Shown one piece after another: positions 18,544 through 27,526 of a stretch of 64,000 nucleotides of DNA. The stretch's first letter is position 1. Each line of letters opens with the position of its first letter. This stretch comes from Xanthobacter autotrophicus Py2 (GTDB taxonomy: Bacteria; Pseudomonadota; Alphaproteobacteria; Rhizobiales; Xanthobacteraceae). Made by a program: the position numbers and the translations under genes. The stretch lies in contig CP000781.1 of assembly GCA_000017645.1 (NCBI GenBank), forward strand, positions 1,144,001 to 1,208,000. The letters are read 5' to 3'. The notes under the pieces are model-generated. The model worked only from the letters and a program-made list of their open reading frames with translations, had not been told where the DNA came from and ran no database searches.

Positions 18544-19526
18544 CGTATCGCATCCTGTCTTTGGACGGCGGCAACGGCGGCAAGGCCGGCGTGTTCCTCT
18601 CGACGCTGGAGCGCCGGGCCGAGGTGCTCGGCTTCAGCGTCCTGCGCCAGATCGACCTGTTCGCCGGCACCTCGAACGGCGCCGTCAACGCGCTGCTGCT
18701 GGCGTGGTTCGATGATCCGGTGCTGGCCTTCGAGGCGGTGCTGCGCTTCGATGACGAGGTGCGCGAGAGCCAGACGCCGTGGTCCATCGCCGGCACCGTG
18801 CTGGGCAACAATGCCGCCATGACCACGGGGCGCATCAAGACGTTCTGCGATGAGGTGTTCGGTGCCGGCGCCATCCTCGCCGACGTGAAGCGGCCGGTGC
18901 TGGTCAACACGGTGCAGCTCGACAACGCCCTCTCCGACGGGCAGCGCAGCTGGCTGCCGCGCACTTTCAGCAATTTCCCCGGCGATCTCGGCCGGGTGGA
19001 GCTGATCGCGGACGTGGTGCTGCGCACCATGGCCATGCCGCTGCAATATCCCATCTACCAGAGCGGGGCGCAGACCGGCCCGGCCTATGTGGACGGGGCG
19101 GTGGCCTCCAACAATCCGGCGCTGACGGCGATCACCTCGGCGCTGGCCCAGCAGAAGGCGCTGGAGGACATCGCCCTTCTGTCCATCGGCACGCCGCGCA
19201 ACCTCGCGGGCCAGTCCCGTTATCTTTCGCCCGGCCTGTCCGAGGGCAGCGCCGACTGGGGCTATCGCCAGTGGCTGCTGGATCCGTTCAACCCGCTGGT
19301 GCTGGTGGACCTGTTCCTGCAGGCCGGCGCCGCCGCCACCAGCGCCCAGTGCGCCCAGCTTCTGGGCTCGCGCTTCCGCCGCGTCGATCCGCCGGTGTTC
19401 ACCGGGCCGGCCTGGGACGCGCCGGAAACCAATGCGGTGCTGGACACCACCGTGGACTGGCTCAACGCCCACGGCTGGAACGATCCCGCCGCCGCCGTGA
19501 AGGCGCCGGCAGCTCCCGTTTCGTGA
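18540..19526 (+). CDS. Patatin-like phospholipase
   Basis: 328 residues. It has the patatin signature in order: a glycine-rich oxyanion loop LDGGNGGKAG near residue 8, nucleophile elbow GTSNG near residue 43, and the catalytic Asp in VDGAVASNNPA near residue 183. Patatins are Ser-Asp dyad lipid acyl hydrolases. No signal peptide is evident, so it is probably cytosolic or membrane-associated. The start ATG overlaps the synthetase stop (ATGA) and is preceded by a purine-rich site near 18527-18536, so it is co-translated with the assembly line. Its role there is not known: supplying a fatty acid to the acyl-AMP ligase by lipid hydrolysis, trimming the product, or self-protection are all possible. 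Confidence 0.88.
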   Translation: MTYRILSLDGGNGGKAGVFLSTLERRAEVLGFSVLRQIDLFAGTSNGAVNALLLAWFDDPVLAFEAVLRFDDEVRESQTPWSIAGTVLGNNAAMTTGRIKTFCDEVFGAGAILADVKRPVLVNTVQLDNALSDGQRSWLPRTFSNFPGDLGRVELIADVVLRTMAMPLQYPIYQSGAQTGPAYVDGAVASNNPALTAITSALAQQKALEDIALLSIGTPRNLAGQSRYLSPGLSEGSADWGYRQWLLDPFNPLVLVDLFLQAGAAATSAQCAQLLGSRFRRVDPPVFTGPAWDAPETNAVLDTTVDWLNAHGWNDPAAAVKAPAAPVS

Positions 19527-19625
19527 CCGGGGTGGGGCGGCGCCGGCTCGGCTTTCGGGCCGCCGGCCGCCGCTGGGGAGAGGCGGCTTCAAGGGACGCC
19601 GGCACAGCGGCCGGGAGGGGGGAGC

Positions 19626-20549
19626 ATGGACCAGCAAAACGGGATGCAGGGCGGCGGGGAACCGGCCCGAGCAGAACCGGGAAAGACCGCCCCGGCCCGC
19701 TTCTTCGCCTATCCGAGCGCGGATGGCGTCGCCCTGTTCGGGCGTGAATGGGGCGACGCCGCAGCGCCTTTGCCGGTGGTGCTTCTGTCCGGCCTCACGC
19801 GCAATTCGCGGGATTATGAGGCGCTTGCCGAAGCGCTGGTGGCCGATGCGGCCCATCCGACCCGCGTGGTGGCGTTCGATTATCGCGGGCGCGGCGGCTC
19901 GGGCCATGCGCCCTATACCACCTACACGCCCATCCAGGAGGCGCAGGACATCCTCGCCGGCCTTGCCGTGCTCGGCATCTCGAGGGCGGTGCTGGCCGGC
20001 ACCTCGCGGGGCGGCCTCGTCATGTTCGTGCTGGCCATCCTGCGTCCGGACCTGTTCGCCGGCGCCATCTTCAACGACATCGGCCCGGTGGTGGAAGTGT
20101 CCGGCATCCTGCGCATCGGCGGCTATGTGGGCGCGCCGCTGAAGGCGAGCTGGCCGGAGGCCGTCGCCGACCTGAAGGCGACCCAGGGCTTCATGTTCCC
20201 GGCCCTCACCGATGCCGAATGGGAGCGCTTCGCCCGCCAGATCTACGGCGATGCGGGCGGCAAGCCGTGCCTCTCCTATGATCCGGCGCTGGGCGAGGCG
20301 TTCAAGGCCATAGTTCCCGGCAAGCCCCTGCCGGACCTGTGGCCCGGCTTCGATGCCCTCGCGCAGGTCCCGGCCATGGTGGTGCGCGGCGCGCTGTCGG
20401 ACGTGCTCTCGGCCAGCACGGTGGAGGACATGGCGGCCCGCCATCCGGGCCTCGTGATCCATGAGGTGGCGGACCAGGGTCACGCGCCCCTGCTGTGGGA
20501 CGCGCCCGCCCAGCAGGCGATCATCGCCTTCATCCGCTCGGTGTCGTAA
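19626..20549 (+). CDS. Alpha/beta-fold hydrolase
   Basis: 307 residues. An alpha/beta hydrolase core starts at about residue 35 (VVLLSGLTRNSRDY), with the nucleophile in GTSRGG near residue 124 and the catalytic His in DQGHAPLLWD near the C-terminus. The first 30 residues are rich in Gly, Pro and Ala and look unstructured. It sits 99 bp after the patatin gene and before the phosphopantetheinyl transferase, in the same direction. It lacks the usual GHSMG of type II editing thioesterases, so an editing role is uncertain; product hydrolysis or detoxification is equally plausible. The start follows a GGGGGAG ribosome-binding site. Confidence 0.85.
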   Translation: MDQQNGMQGGGEPARAEPGKTAPARFFAYPSADGVALFGREWGDAAAPLPVVLLSGLTRNSRDYEALAEALVADAAHPTRVVAFDYRGRGGSGHAPYTTYTPIQEAQDILAGLAVLGISRAVLAGTSRGGLVMFVLAILRPDLFAGAIFNDIGPVVEVSGILRIGGYVGAPLKASWPEAVADLKATQGFMFPALTDAEWERFARQIYGDAGGKPCLSYDPALGEAFKAIVPGKPLPDLWPGFDALAQVPAMVVRGALSDVLSASTVEDMAARHPGLVIHEVADQGHAPLLWDAPAQQAIIAFIRSVS

Positions 20550-20581
20550 TCCGCGCAGGGGCGCGGAGAGGGGGGATCGCG

Positions 20582-21379
20582 ATGCGGCTTGAGGACGGCG
20601 TGTCCGCCCACGGGGCTGCACCCGGCGAGGTGCTGGTCCTGCACGGCTTCACCCACGTGCTGGCGCAGGAGGACGTGCGCCGGCACGTGATGGCCTGCCT
20701 CAGCCCCGAGGAGGAGGCCCGCCGCCGGGCCTTCGCTTTTCCCCGCGACCGCGACATGTTTCTTCTGGCCCATGGGGTGATGCGGCTGGCGCTCGGCCGC
20801 GTCATGGGGGTCGGTCCGCGGGACCTCGCCTTCACCCGCGATGCCTATGGCAAGCCGTTCCTCGCCGGACCGTTCGAGGCGGGGCCGGGGTTCAGCCTGT
20901 CCCATTCGGGGCAGGCCATCGCCATTGCCATCGCCCGCGCGCCGCTGGTGGGCGTCGATGTGGAGGCCCACGGCCGCGAGGTTCCGCTGGAGGCCATGGC
21001 CATGGTCATGGCCGATGCCGAGGTGGCAGACCTTGCCGCTTCCGGTGGTTCCGCCCGGCGCAAGGCGTTTGCCTACTGGACCCTGCGCGAGGCCTTCGCC
21101 AAGGCCGTGGGCCTGGGCCTGTCGCTGCCGCGCAATGCCGTCTCCTTCCGCCTCGGGGGACAAGGTCCCGCCGGCGAGGGGGCTCCGGCCGTCGCCCATC
21201 TCTCCGAGCAGTTCGGGACGGCCGGCGACTGGCACCTCCACCAATGCGACCTTGGCCCGGACCATATTCTGGCCGTCGCCGCGCGGGTCCCGGGACCGGT
21301 GGCGTGGCGGCTGCTGCCCATCGAGAGCGTTCTCCCTTGCGCGGGTAGCGTCAGAGCGCCGGCCCGGCCCGTTCCCTGA
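20582..21379 (+). CDS. 4'-phosphopantetheinyl transferase (Sfp type)
   Basis: 265 residues from the ATG at 20582, chosen because GAGAGGGGGG lies just upstream; a longer in-frame start at 20495 would overlap the preceding gene. The family motifs are visible: GVDVEAHGR (Mg-binding) near residue 124 and WTLREAFAKAVG near residue 164, with FSLSHSG between them. The enzyme transfers phosphopantetheine from CoA to the carrier-domain serines, so it is the expected activator of the four carrier domains visible upstream. Its 3' end overlaps the convergent LysR gene by 29 bp, which marks the probable end of the biosynthetic cluster. Confidence 0.93.
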   Translation: MRLEDGVSAHGAAPGEVLVLHGFTHVLAQEDVRRHVMACLSPEEEARRRAFAFPRDRDMFLLAHGVMRLALGRVMGVGPRDLAFTRDAYGKPFLAGPFEAGPGFSLSHSGQAIAIAIARAPLVGVDVEAHGREVPLEAMAMVMADAEVADLAASGGSARRKAFAYWTLREAFAKAVGLGLSLPRNAVSFRLGGQGPAGEGAPAVAHLSEQFGTAGDWHLHQCDLGPDHILAVAARVPGPVAWRLLPIESVLPCAGSVRAPARPVP

Positions 21380-22253
21380 ACTGGGCGGCCATCCAGTCGA
21401 TGAGCACGCGCAGCCGCGGCGAGAGCTGGCGGGTGTGCGAATACAGCACATGGACCGGCAGGGCGGCGGGCGGGAAGTCCGCGAGGACCTCCACCAGGGC
21501 GCCTCCCGCAAGCTCTGCGGCGACGCGGTAGCGCGGCACCTGGATCAGTCCGATGCCGAGGCAGGCGGCGGCCACGTTGGTCTCGGGCCCTGTCACCGTG
21601 AGCGAGGCGGGCAACGTCAGCTGCCGCACTTTTCCGGCTACGGTGAACAGCAAGGGCGAGATCTTGGCGGTGTCGGTGGCCAGTAGGCCGACCATCTCGT
21701 GCCCTTCAAGCTCCTCCGGCGTGCGCGGCGTGCCGAAGCGCCGGAGATAACCGGGGCTCGCGAAGGTACCGCGCTCAAGGGTCGCCAGGCGCCGCCGGAT
21801 CAACGGGCTGTTGGCGAGTTCGCCGGCGCGCAGGATGCAGTCGAAGCCCTCGCGGATCAGGTCCAGCTGTTGGTGGGTCTCGCTCATGTGCAGCCGGATG
21901 CCGGGATAGGTGGCGAGGAAGCGCGGCAGGCCGGGCAGCAGGAAATGCCGCGCCTGGGTGCCGTGGACATCCATGCGGATGAGGCCCGAGGGCTTGGCTC
22001 CGACGAAGGCGCCCTCGGCATCCTCGAGGTCGGCGAGCAGGCTGACGCAGCGCTGGTAATAGGCCTCGCCATCCAGGGTCGGGCTGACATGCCGCGTGGT
22101 CCGCTGCAGCAGCCGCACCCCCAGCCGCGCCTCCAGTCCCTTCACCGCGTCGGTGACCGAGGAGCGCGGCAGGCCGAGATCCCCGGCCGCCTGGGTGAAG
22201 CTCCTGCGTTCGACAATCCGGGTGAAGACCCGCATGGCATCGAAACGATCCAT
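21351..22253 (-). CDS. LysR-family transcriptional regulator
   Basis: 300 residues from the ATG at 22253 (MDRFDAMRVFTRIVE), the usual LysR start; an upstream in-frame ATG at 22286 would add 11 residues. The N-terminal winged helix-turn-helix (SFTQAAGDLGLPRSSVTDAV) is followed by a LysR substrate-binding domain from about residue 85. It is divergent from an SDR oxidoreductase with about 115 bp between the starts, the standard arrangement for a LysR regulator and its target. It resembles the subgroup that regulates neighbouring dehydrogenases. The inducer cannot be read from sequence. Confidence 0.92.
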   Translation of the reverse strand: MDRFDAMRVFTRIVERRSFTQAAGDLGLPRSSVTDAVKGLEARLGVRLLQRTTRHVSPTLDGEAYYQRCVSLLADLEDAEGAFVGAKPSGLIRMDVHGTQARHFLLPGLPRFLATYPGIRLHMSETHQQLDLIREGFDCILRAGELANSPLIRRRLATLERGTFASPGYLRRFGTPRTPEELEGHEMVGLLATDTAKISPLLFTVAGKVRQLTLPASLTVTGPETNVAAACLGIGLIQVPRYRVAAELAGGALVEVLADFPPAALPVHVLYSHTRQLSPRLRVLIDWMAAQFRERAGPAL

Positions 22254-22368
22254 TGTTCGCAGTCTCGAATAATGATGCCGGATCATGGGCGATTATCTGG
22301 CGTGGGGAAATGGGCATTGTCTCCACCAACCCGCCGCCACACCGGCGGTCGGCACAGGAGCGAAGACC
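22254..22368. promoter_or_regulatory. Divergent LysR/SDR promoter region with inverted repeat
   Basis: This gap separates two divergent starts. It holds ATGAT (22272-22276), five bases, then ATCAT (22282-22286), with AT-rich flanks ATAAT at 22269 and ATTAT at 22292. Such a dyad is a reasonable LysR-type binding site. No clear -35/-10 pair stands out. AGGAG at 22356-22360 is the SDR ribosome-binding site. Confidence 0.4.
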
Positions 22369-23109
22369 ATGACCTCTCACACCAGCAAGGTTGCGATCGT
22401 GACCGGAGCCGCGGGCGGCATCGGCGCGGCGGTGGCCGAGCGCCTCGCGCGCGACGGCTTCACCGTGGTGGTGAACTACGCGGGCAAGACCGCGCCGGCC
22501 GACGCTCTGGTGGCGAAAATCGTGGCGGCGGGCGGCCATGCCCTCACCGCCCAGGCCGATGTTTCCAATGCAGATTCCGTGCGTCGCATGTTCGACAGCG
22601 CGGAAACCGCCTTCGGCGGCGTCGACGTGCTGATCAACACGGCCGGCATCATGGCCCTCGCGTCCATCGCCGACAGCGACGACGCGCTGTTCGACCGCCA
22701 CATTGCGGTCAACCTGAAGGGTACCTTCAACACCCTGCGCGAAGCGGCGCGGCGGCTGCGCGACGGTGGGCGGATCGTGAACTTCTCGTCCAGCGTGGTC
22801 GGCCTGCTGCAGCCCACGTATGGCGTCTACGCTGCCACCAAGGCCGCCGTCGAGGCCATGACCAGCATCCTCGCCAAGGAGTTGCGCGGCCGCAGCATCA
22901 CGGTCAACGCCATCGCGCCGGGGCCCACGGCGACCAGGCTGTTTCTCGACGGCAAGCCGCAGGAGGTGGTGGATCGCCTCGCCAAGCTCGCACCGCTGGA
23001 GCGTCTCGGCCAGCCCGAGGACATCGCCGCCGCCGTCGCCTTTCTGGTGGGGCCGGACGGTGCCTGGATCAACGGCCAGACCCTGCGGGCCAACGGCGGT
23101 ATCATCTGA
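22369..23109 (+). CDS. Short-chain dehydrogenase/reductase
   Basis: 246 residues from the ATG at 22369, supported by AGGAG eight bases upstream; a longer start at 22285 has no such support and would occupy the regulatory region. Classical SDR features are present: TGAAGGIG nucleotide-binding motif near residue 13, NTAG near residue 88, catalytic Ser in NFSSSV near residue 142 and YAATK near residue 155. The C-terminal NGQTLRANGGII is typical of FabG-like oxidoreductases. The substrate is unknown. It is likely controlled by the divergent LysR regulator. Confidence 0.9.
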   Translation: MTSHTSKVAIVTGAAGGIGAAVAERLARDGFTVVVNYAGKTAPADALVAKIVAAGGHALTAQADVSNADSVRRMFDSAETAFGGVDVLINTAGIMALASIADSDDALFDRHIAVNLKGTFNTLREAARRLRDGGRIVNFSSSVVGLLQPTYGVYAATKAAVEAMTSILAKELRGRSITVNAIAPGPTATRLFLDGKPQEVVDRLAKLAPLERLGQPEDIAAAVAFLVGPDGAWINGQTLRANGGII

Positions 23110-23212
23110 TCGCGGCGGTTGCCGCAGCTCAGAGGCCGCCTGTGCCCACGTCCCGGCGCGGCCGATTCCCATGCGATTCGACGCCAATATATAAATCATG
23201 TGAAGTTATTAA

Positions 23213-23240
23213 TTGACGCGGGAGGGGTCAGCCGCATAAA
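23213..23240 (+). promoter_or_regulatory. Candidate sigma-70 promoter upstream of zwf
   Basis: TTGACG (23213-23218) is followed after 16 bp by CATAAA (23235-23240), within a locally AT-rich patch (23185-23217) that contrasts with the GC-rich surroundings. It sits about 90 bp before the zwf start, leaving an ordinary leader. No HexR-like palindrome was recognised. Confidence 0.45.
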
Positions 23241-23328
23241 TCTCGCCGAGCCTCCCCGGCTCGTGCCGCACCCAGGCGCCGGACCCGCAGTCCCGGCCTG
23301 GCGGGCCCCACTGCAAGGCGAATCTCCG

Positions 23329-24804
23329 ATGTCGAGTCGCGTCATTCCGGTGCAACCCTTCGTCCTCACGGTGTTCGGCGCCACCGGGGACCTTGCCCGC
23401 CGCAAGCTGCTGCCTGCGCTGTACCAGCGCGACCGGGCCGGACAATTGCCGGAGCGCGCCGCCATCGTCGGCGCCTCGCGCCAGCAGATGACGCCGGAGG
23501 CTTTCGTCGCCTTCGCCCGCGCCGCCATCACCGAATATGTGCCGGCCGGCGACCTCGAGGATGCGGACGTGGCCCGCTTCCTCGCCCGCCTCACCTATGT
23601 GCCGGTGGAGGCGGAAGGCGAGGGCGGCTGGCCGCAGCTTGCGGCCCTCATCGCCACCCACACGGACATGATCCGGGTGTTCTATCTCGCCACCGGGCCG
23701 GCCCTGTTCGGCCCCATCTGCTCCCGGCTCGGCGCCCACGGCATCGCCGTGGATGGTGCGCGGGTGGTGGTGGAGAAGCCGCTGGGCAAGAGCCTGGAGA
23801 GCGCTGTGGCGCTCAACAAGGCCATCGGCGAAGTCTTCGAGGAGCGCAACGTCTACCGTATCGACCATTATCTCGGTAAGGAGACGGTGCAGAACCTGAT
23901 GGCGCTCAGGTTTGCCAATAACCTGTTCGAGCCGGTGTGGAACAACGCCCACATCGACCATGTGCAGATCACGGTCGCAGAAGACATCGGCACCGCCGGC
24001 CGTGCCGGTTACTATGACACCGCCGGCGCCCTGCGCGACATGGTGCAGAACCACATTCTCCAATTGCTCTGCCTGGTGGCCATGGAGCCCCCCGTGTCGC
24101 TGGATGCGGATGCGGTGCGCGACGAGAAGCTGAAGGTTCTCAAGGCGCTTTTGCCCATCACCGAGGCCAATGCCGGCCAGCTCACCGTGCGCGGCCAGTA
24201 TCGCGCCGGGGCCTCGGCGGGCGGGGCCGTGCCGGGCTATCTGGAGGAGCTGGGCTCTTCTACGTCCGAGACCGAGACCTTCGTGGCCCTGAAGGCGGAG
24301 ATCGGCAACTGGCGCTGGTCCGGCGTGCCGTTCTACCTGCGCACCGGCAAGAGGCTGGCCTCGCGGGTGTCGGAGATCGTCATCACCTTCCGGCCGGTGC
24401 CCCATTCGGTGTTCGATGCGTCCGCCGGCACGCTGCGGGCCAACGTGCTGGTGCTGCGGCTCCAACCGGAGGAGGGCGTGAAGCTGTGGCTGATGATCAA
24501 GGATCCCGGCCCCGGCGGCATGCGGCTTGAGCATGTGCCCCTCGACATGAGCTTTGCCAGCGTCTTCGGCGTGCGCAATCCCGATGCCTATGAGCGCCTG
24601 CTCATGGACGTGGTGCGCGGCAACCAGACCCTGTTCATGCGCCGCGACGAGGTGGAGGCGGCGTGGCGCTGGGTGGACCCGATCCTCGAGGCGTGGCGCG
24701 CCTCCCGCGAGCCGCCCAAGCCCTATACCGCCGGCACCTGGGGCCCCGCTGCCGCCATCGCCCTCATCGAGCGCGACGGCCGGACCTGGTCCGGCGACGA
24801 CTGA
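23329..24804 (+). CDS. zwf: Glucose-6-phosphate 1-dehydrogenase
   Basis: 491 residues from the ATG at 23329; an in-frame upstream extension from 23119 shows no conserved protein. It oxidises glucose 6-phosphate to 6-phosphogluconolactone with NAD(P)+. Visible features are the Rossmann motif FGATGDLARRK near residue 14 and the active-site motif RIDHYLGKE near residue 181, which includes the substrate-binding Lys and catalytic His. Length is normal for the family. It is followed by edd and eda, so glucose 6-phosphate is routed into the Entner-Doudoroff pathway. No 6-phosphogluconolactonase gene lies in the cluster. Confidence 0.97.
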   Translation: MSSRVIPVQPFVLTVFGATGDLARRKLLPALYQRDRAGQLPERAAIVGASRQQMTPEAFVAFARAAITEYVPAGDLEDADVARFLARLTYVPVEAEGEGGWPQLAALIATHTDMIRVFYLATGPALFGPICSRLGAHGIAVDGARVVVEKPLGKSLESAVALNKAIGEVFEERNVYRIDHYLGKETVQNLMALRFANNLFEPVWNNAHIDHVQITVAEDIGTAGRAGYYDTAGALRDMVQNHILQLLCLVAMEPPVSLDADAVRDEKLKVLKALLPITEANAGQLTVRGQYRAGASAGGAVPGYLEELGSSTSETETFVALKAEIGNWRWSGVPFYLRTGKRLASRVSEIVITFRPVPHSVFDASAGTLRANVLVLRLQPEEGVKLWLMIKDPGPGGMRLEHVPLDMSFASVFGVRNPDAYERLLMDVVRGNQTLFMRRDEVEAAWRWVDPILEAWRASREPPKPYTAGTWGPAAAIALIERDGRTWSGDD

Positions 24805-24822
24805 ACGCCTGTTTTCGCTTGC

Positions 24823-24848
24823 ACCCTGCCGGACTTGACCGGCAGGGT
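24823..24848 (+). terminator. Hairpin between zwf and edd
   Basis: ACCCTGCCGG (24823-24832) and CCGGCAGGGT (24839-24848) form a perfect 10-bp stem with a 6-base loop, 19 bp after the zwf stop. No U-tract follows, so it may attenuate or stabilise transcript ends rather than act as a classical terminator. A TATAAG at 24895-24900 could be part of a secondary edd promoter. Confidence 0.45.
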
Positions 24849-24974
24849 CGCGCCAAAAGCTGGCTCGTGCCAACAGATGGTCGCAAGATGCGCGTATAAG
24901 AGCTGACGACAAGAAACCGATTGCCGGAAGAGCCGCCACAGGATCGGCGGATGCCCTCCGGGAGGAGACCGCCA

Positions 24975-26834
24975 ATGTCCGCCGAAACTCCGTCCGCTTC
25001 GCCCGCCCCCCTGAACGCCCGTATCGGGGAGGTGACGGAGCGGATCGCGCAGCGCAGCCGCGACCAGAGACAGCGCTATCTCGACCGCATCGCCGCCGCT
25101 GCCGCCCACAAGCCCCGCCGCCAGGCGCTGGGATGCGCCAACCAGGCCCATGGCTTCGCCGCCTGCGCTCCCGGCGACAAGGCGGTGCTGCGCGAGGGCC
25201 AGGGCGCGAGCCTCGGCATCGTCACCGCCTATAACGACATGCTCTCCGCCCACCAGCCCTATGAGCGCTATCCGGAGCTGCTGCGCGAGGCCGCCCGTGG
25301 CGTGGGCGGCGTGGCCCTGGTGGCCGGCGGCGTGCCCGCCATGTGCGACGGCGTCACCCAGGGCGAGGCCGGCATGGAGCTGTCTTTGTTCTCCCGCGAC
25401 GTGATCGCGCTCTCCACCGCCGTGGCCCTCTCCCACCAGACCTTCGATGCGGCGGTGTTCCTCGGCATCTGCGACAAGATCGTGCCGGGGCTGGTGATCG
25501 GGGCGCTGTCGTTCGGCCACCTGCCGGCGGTGTTCATCCCGTCCGGTCCCATGACCTCGGGCCTGTCCAACACCGAGAAGTCGAAGATCCGCCAGCTGTT
25601 CGCGGAAGGAAAGGTCGGCCGCGACGCGCTGCTGGAGGCGGAATCCAAATCCTACCACGGCCCCGGCACCTGCACCTTCTACGGCACCGCCAACACCAAC
25701 CAGATGCTCATGGAAATCATGGGCCTGCATCTGCCCGGCGCCTCCTTCGTGACCCCCGACACGCCGTTGCGCGATGCCCTCACCAGGGCGGCGGCGCAGC
25801 GGGCGCTGGCCATCACCGCGCTGGGCAACGATTACATCCCCGCCGGGCGGATGCTGGACGAGAAGGCGTTCGTGAACGGCATCGTCGGCCTGCACGCCAC
25901 CGGCGGCTCCACCAACCACACCCTGCATCTGGTGGCCATGGCGGCGGCCGGCGGCATCGCCCTCACCTGGCAGGACTTTTCCGACCTCGCCGAGGTCACG
26001 CCCCTGCTCACCCGGGTCTATCCCAACGGCACGGCGGACGTGAACCACTTCCACGCCGCCGGCGGCATGGCCTTCGTCATCCGCGAGCTTCTGGGCGCAG
26101 GTCTCTTGCATGCCGATGCCGAGACCATCCTCGGGCGCGGGCTTGCGGCCTATACCAAGGAGCCGGTTCTGGCCGAAGACGGCAGCCTTGCCTGGCGCGA
26201 CGGCCCCGCCGTCACCGGTGACGCCAAGGTGCTGCGCACGGCGGCCGATCCGTTCCAGGCCACCGGCGGGCTGAAGGTGCTCGACGGCAACATCGGCCGG
26301 GCGGTGATCAAGACCTCGGCGGTGGCCCCCGAGCGCCACGTCATCGAGGCGCCGGCCCGGGTGTTCCATGCCCAGGAGGAGCTCCAGGCCGCCTTCAAGG
26401 CCGGCGAGCTGACAGGCGACATGGTGGCGGTTCTGCGCTTCCAGGGCCCCAAGGCCAACGGCATGCCGGAGCTGCACAAGCTGATGCCGCCCTTGGGCGT
26501 GCTGCAGGATCGCGGGCTGAAGGTGGCCCTCGTTACCGACGGGCGGCTGTCGGGGGCGTCGGGCAAGGTGCCCTCGGCCATCCATGTGACGCCGGAAGCG
26601 GTGGACGGCGGCGCCATCGCCAAGGTGCGCGACGGCGACCTCATCCGCGTGGACGCGGTGGCCGGCACCCTCGAGGTTCTGGTCCCGGCCGCCGAATGGG
26701 CCGCCCGCCCGGCGGTGACCGTGGACCTCAGCGCTTCCCACTCCGGCGTCGGCCGCGAGCTCTTCGCCCCCTTCCGAAACGCCGTCGGCCAGGCCGAAAA
26801 GGGCGCAAGCATTTTCCAGGAGGTTTTCGCGTGA
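24975..26834 (+). CDS. edd: 6-phosphogluconate dehydratase
   Basis: 619 residues from the ATG at 24975, preceded by GGAGGAG at 24961; in-frame starts at 24921 and 24951 are less well placed. It dehydrates 6-phosphogluconate to 2-keto-3-deoxy-6-phosphogluconate and belongs to the IlvD/Edd Fe-S dehydratases. Cluster cysteines are recognisable in [14 protein letters not shown] and [13 protein letters not shown], and the C-terminal [16 protein letters not shown] is diagnostic of Edd. It overlaps eda by 4 bp, so the two are translationally coupled. Confidence 0.97.
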   Translation: MSAETPSASPAPLNARIGEVTERIAQRSRDQRQRYLDRIAAAAAHKPRRQALGCANQAHGFAACAPGDKAVLREGQGASLGIVTAYNDMLSAHQPYERYPELLREAARGVGGVALVAGGVPAMCDGVTQGEAGMELSLFSRDVIALSTAVALSHQTFDAAVFLGICDKIVPGLVIGALSFGHLPAVFIPSGPMTSGLSNTEKSKIRQLFAEGKVGRDALLEAESKSYHGPGTCTFYGTANTNQMLMEIMGLHLPGASFVTPDTPLRDALTRAAAQRALAITALGNDYIPAGRMLDEKAFVNGIVGLHATGGSTNHTLHLVAMAAAGGIALTWQDFSDLAEVTPLLTRVYPNGTADVNHFHAAGGMAFVIRELLGAGLLHADAETILGRGLAAYTKEPVLAEDGSLAWRDGPAVTGDAKVLRTAADPFQATGGLKVLDGNIGRAVIKTSAVAPERHVIEAPARVFHAQEELQAAFKAGELTGDMVAVLRFQGPKANGMPELHKLMPPLGVLQDRGLKVALVTDGRLSGASGKVPSAIHVTPEAVDGGAIAKVRDGDLIRVDAVAGTLEVLVPAAEWAARPAVTVDLSASHSGVGRELFAPFRNAVGQAEKGASIFQEVFA

Positions 26835-27472
26835 CCGATCAGATCCAGCCCGGGCTTCACTCCATTCTCTCCCGCGCCCCGGTGGTGCCCGTGGTGGTGG
26901 TGGAGCGCGCCGCCGATGCCGTTCCGCTGGCCCGCGCTTTGGTGGCGGGCGGCCTGCCAGCCATCGAGATCACCCTGCGTACGCCGGCTGCCCTCGACGC
27001 CATCCGCGCCGTGGCGCAGGAGGTGGAGGGCGCCATTCCCGGCGTCGGCACGGTGCTCGACGCCGCCCAGCTGGAGGCTGCCGAGAAGGCCGGCGCGCGT
27101 TTTGCCGTCTCGCCCGGCGCCACGCCGCGCCTGCTGGACGCCGCCGCCTCCTTCGCCATCCCGCTGTTGCCCGGCATCGCCACGGCCGGGGAGGCCATGG
27201 GCCTGATCGAGCGCGGCTACCGCTTCGCCAAGTTCTTCCCGGCGGAGCCGGCGGGCGGCAGCGCCTATCTCGCCTCCATCGCCTCGCCGTTGCCGCAGCT
27301 CACCTTCTGCCCCACCGGCGGCATCAGCCTCGCCTCCGCGCCGCGCTATCTGGCCCTGCCCAACGTGATCTGCGTCGGCGGCTCCTGGATGCTGCCGCGC
27401 GCGCAGGTGGACGCCGGCGACTGGGCGGCCATCGAGGCCGCGAGCCGGGCGGCGGCAGCGCTCAAGTCCTGA
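26831..27472 (+). CDS. eda: 2-keto-3-deoxy-6-phosphogluconate aldolase
   Basis: 213 residues from a GTG at 26831 that overlaps the edd stop (GTGA), with AGGAGG seven bases upstream, so translational coupling is very likely. The enzyme cleaves KDPG to pyruvate and glyceraldehyde 3-phosphate. Family motifs visible are EITLRT near residue 44, GVGTVLD, the phosphate-binding SPGATP, and the Schiff-base Lys in RFAKFFPAE near residue 133. An in-frame upstream start at 26696 would lie inside edd. Confidence 0.97.
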   Translation: MTDQIQPGLHSILSRAPVVPVVVVERAADAVPLARALVAGGLPAIEITLRTPAALDAIRAVAQEVEGAIPGVGTVLDAAQLEAAEKAGARFAVSPGATPRLLDAAASFAIPLLPGIATAGEAMGLIERGYRFAKFFPAEPAGGSAYLASIASPLPQLTFCPTGGISLASAPRYLALPNVICVGGSWMLPRAQVDAGDWAAIEAASRAAAALKS

Positions 27473-27484
27473 GGACGGACACCC

Positions 27485-27513
27485 GGGGGTGAGGGCGAGA
27501 TCCCCTCGCCCCC
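27485..27513. terminator. Hairpin between convergent eda and galM
   Basis: GGGGGTGAGGG (27485-27495) pairs with CCCTCGCCCCC (27503-27513), an 11-bp stem with one G-U pair and a 7-base loop. It lies in the 54-bp gap between two convergent genes and probably serves as a bidirectional transcription stop, although no U-tract is present. Confidence 0.55.
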
Positions 27514-27526
27514 GCGCCGCGCGGTC

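Noticed and set aside
18303..20621. A 772-codon antisense frame over the patatin and hydrolase genes
   Set aside because: No family resemblance; the plus-strand genes have complete catalytic motifs.
23119..23328. In-frame N-terminal extension of glucose-6-phosphate dehydrogenase
   Set aside because: The extension shows no conservation and would cover the likely zwf promoter; the ATG at 23329 gives the normal protein length.
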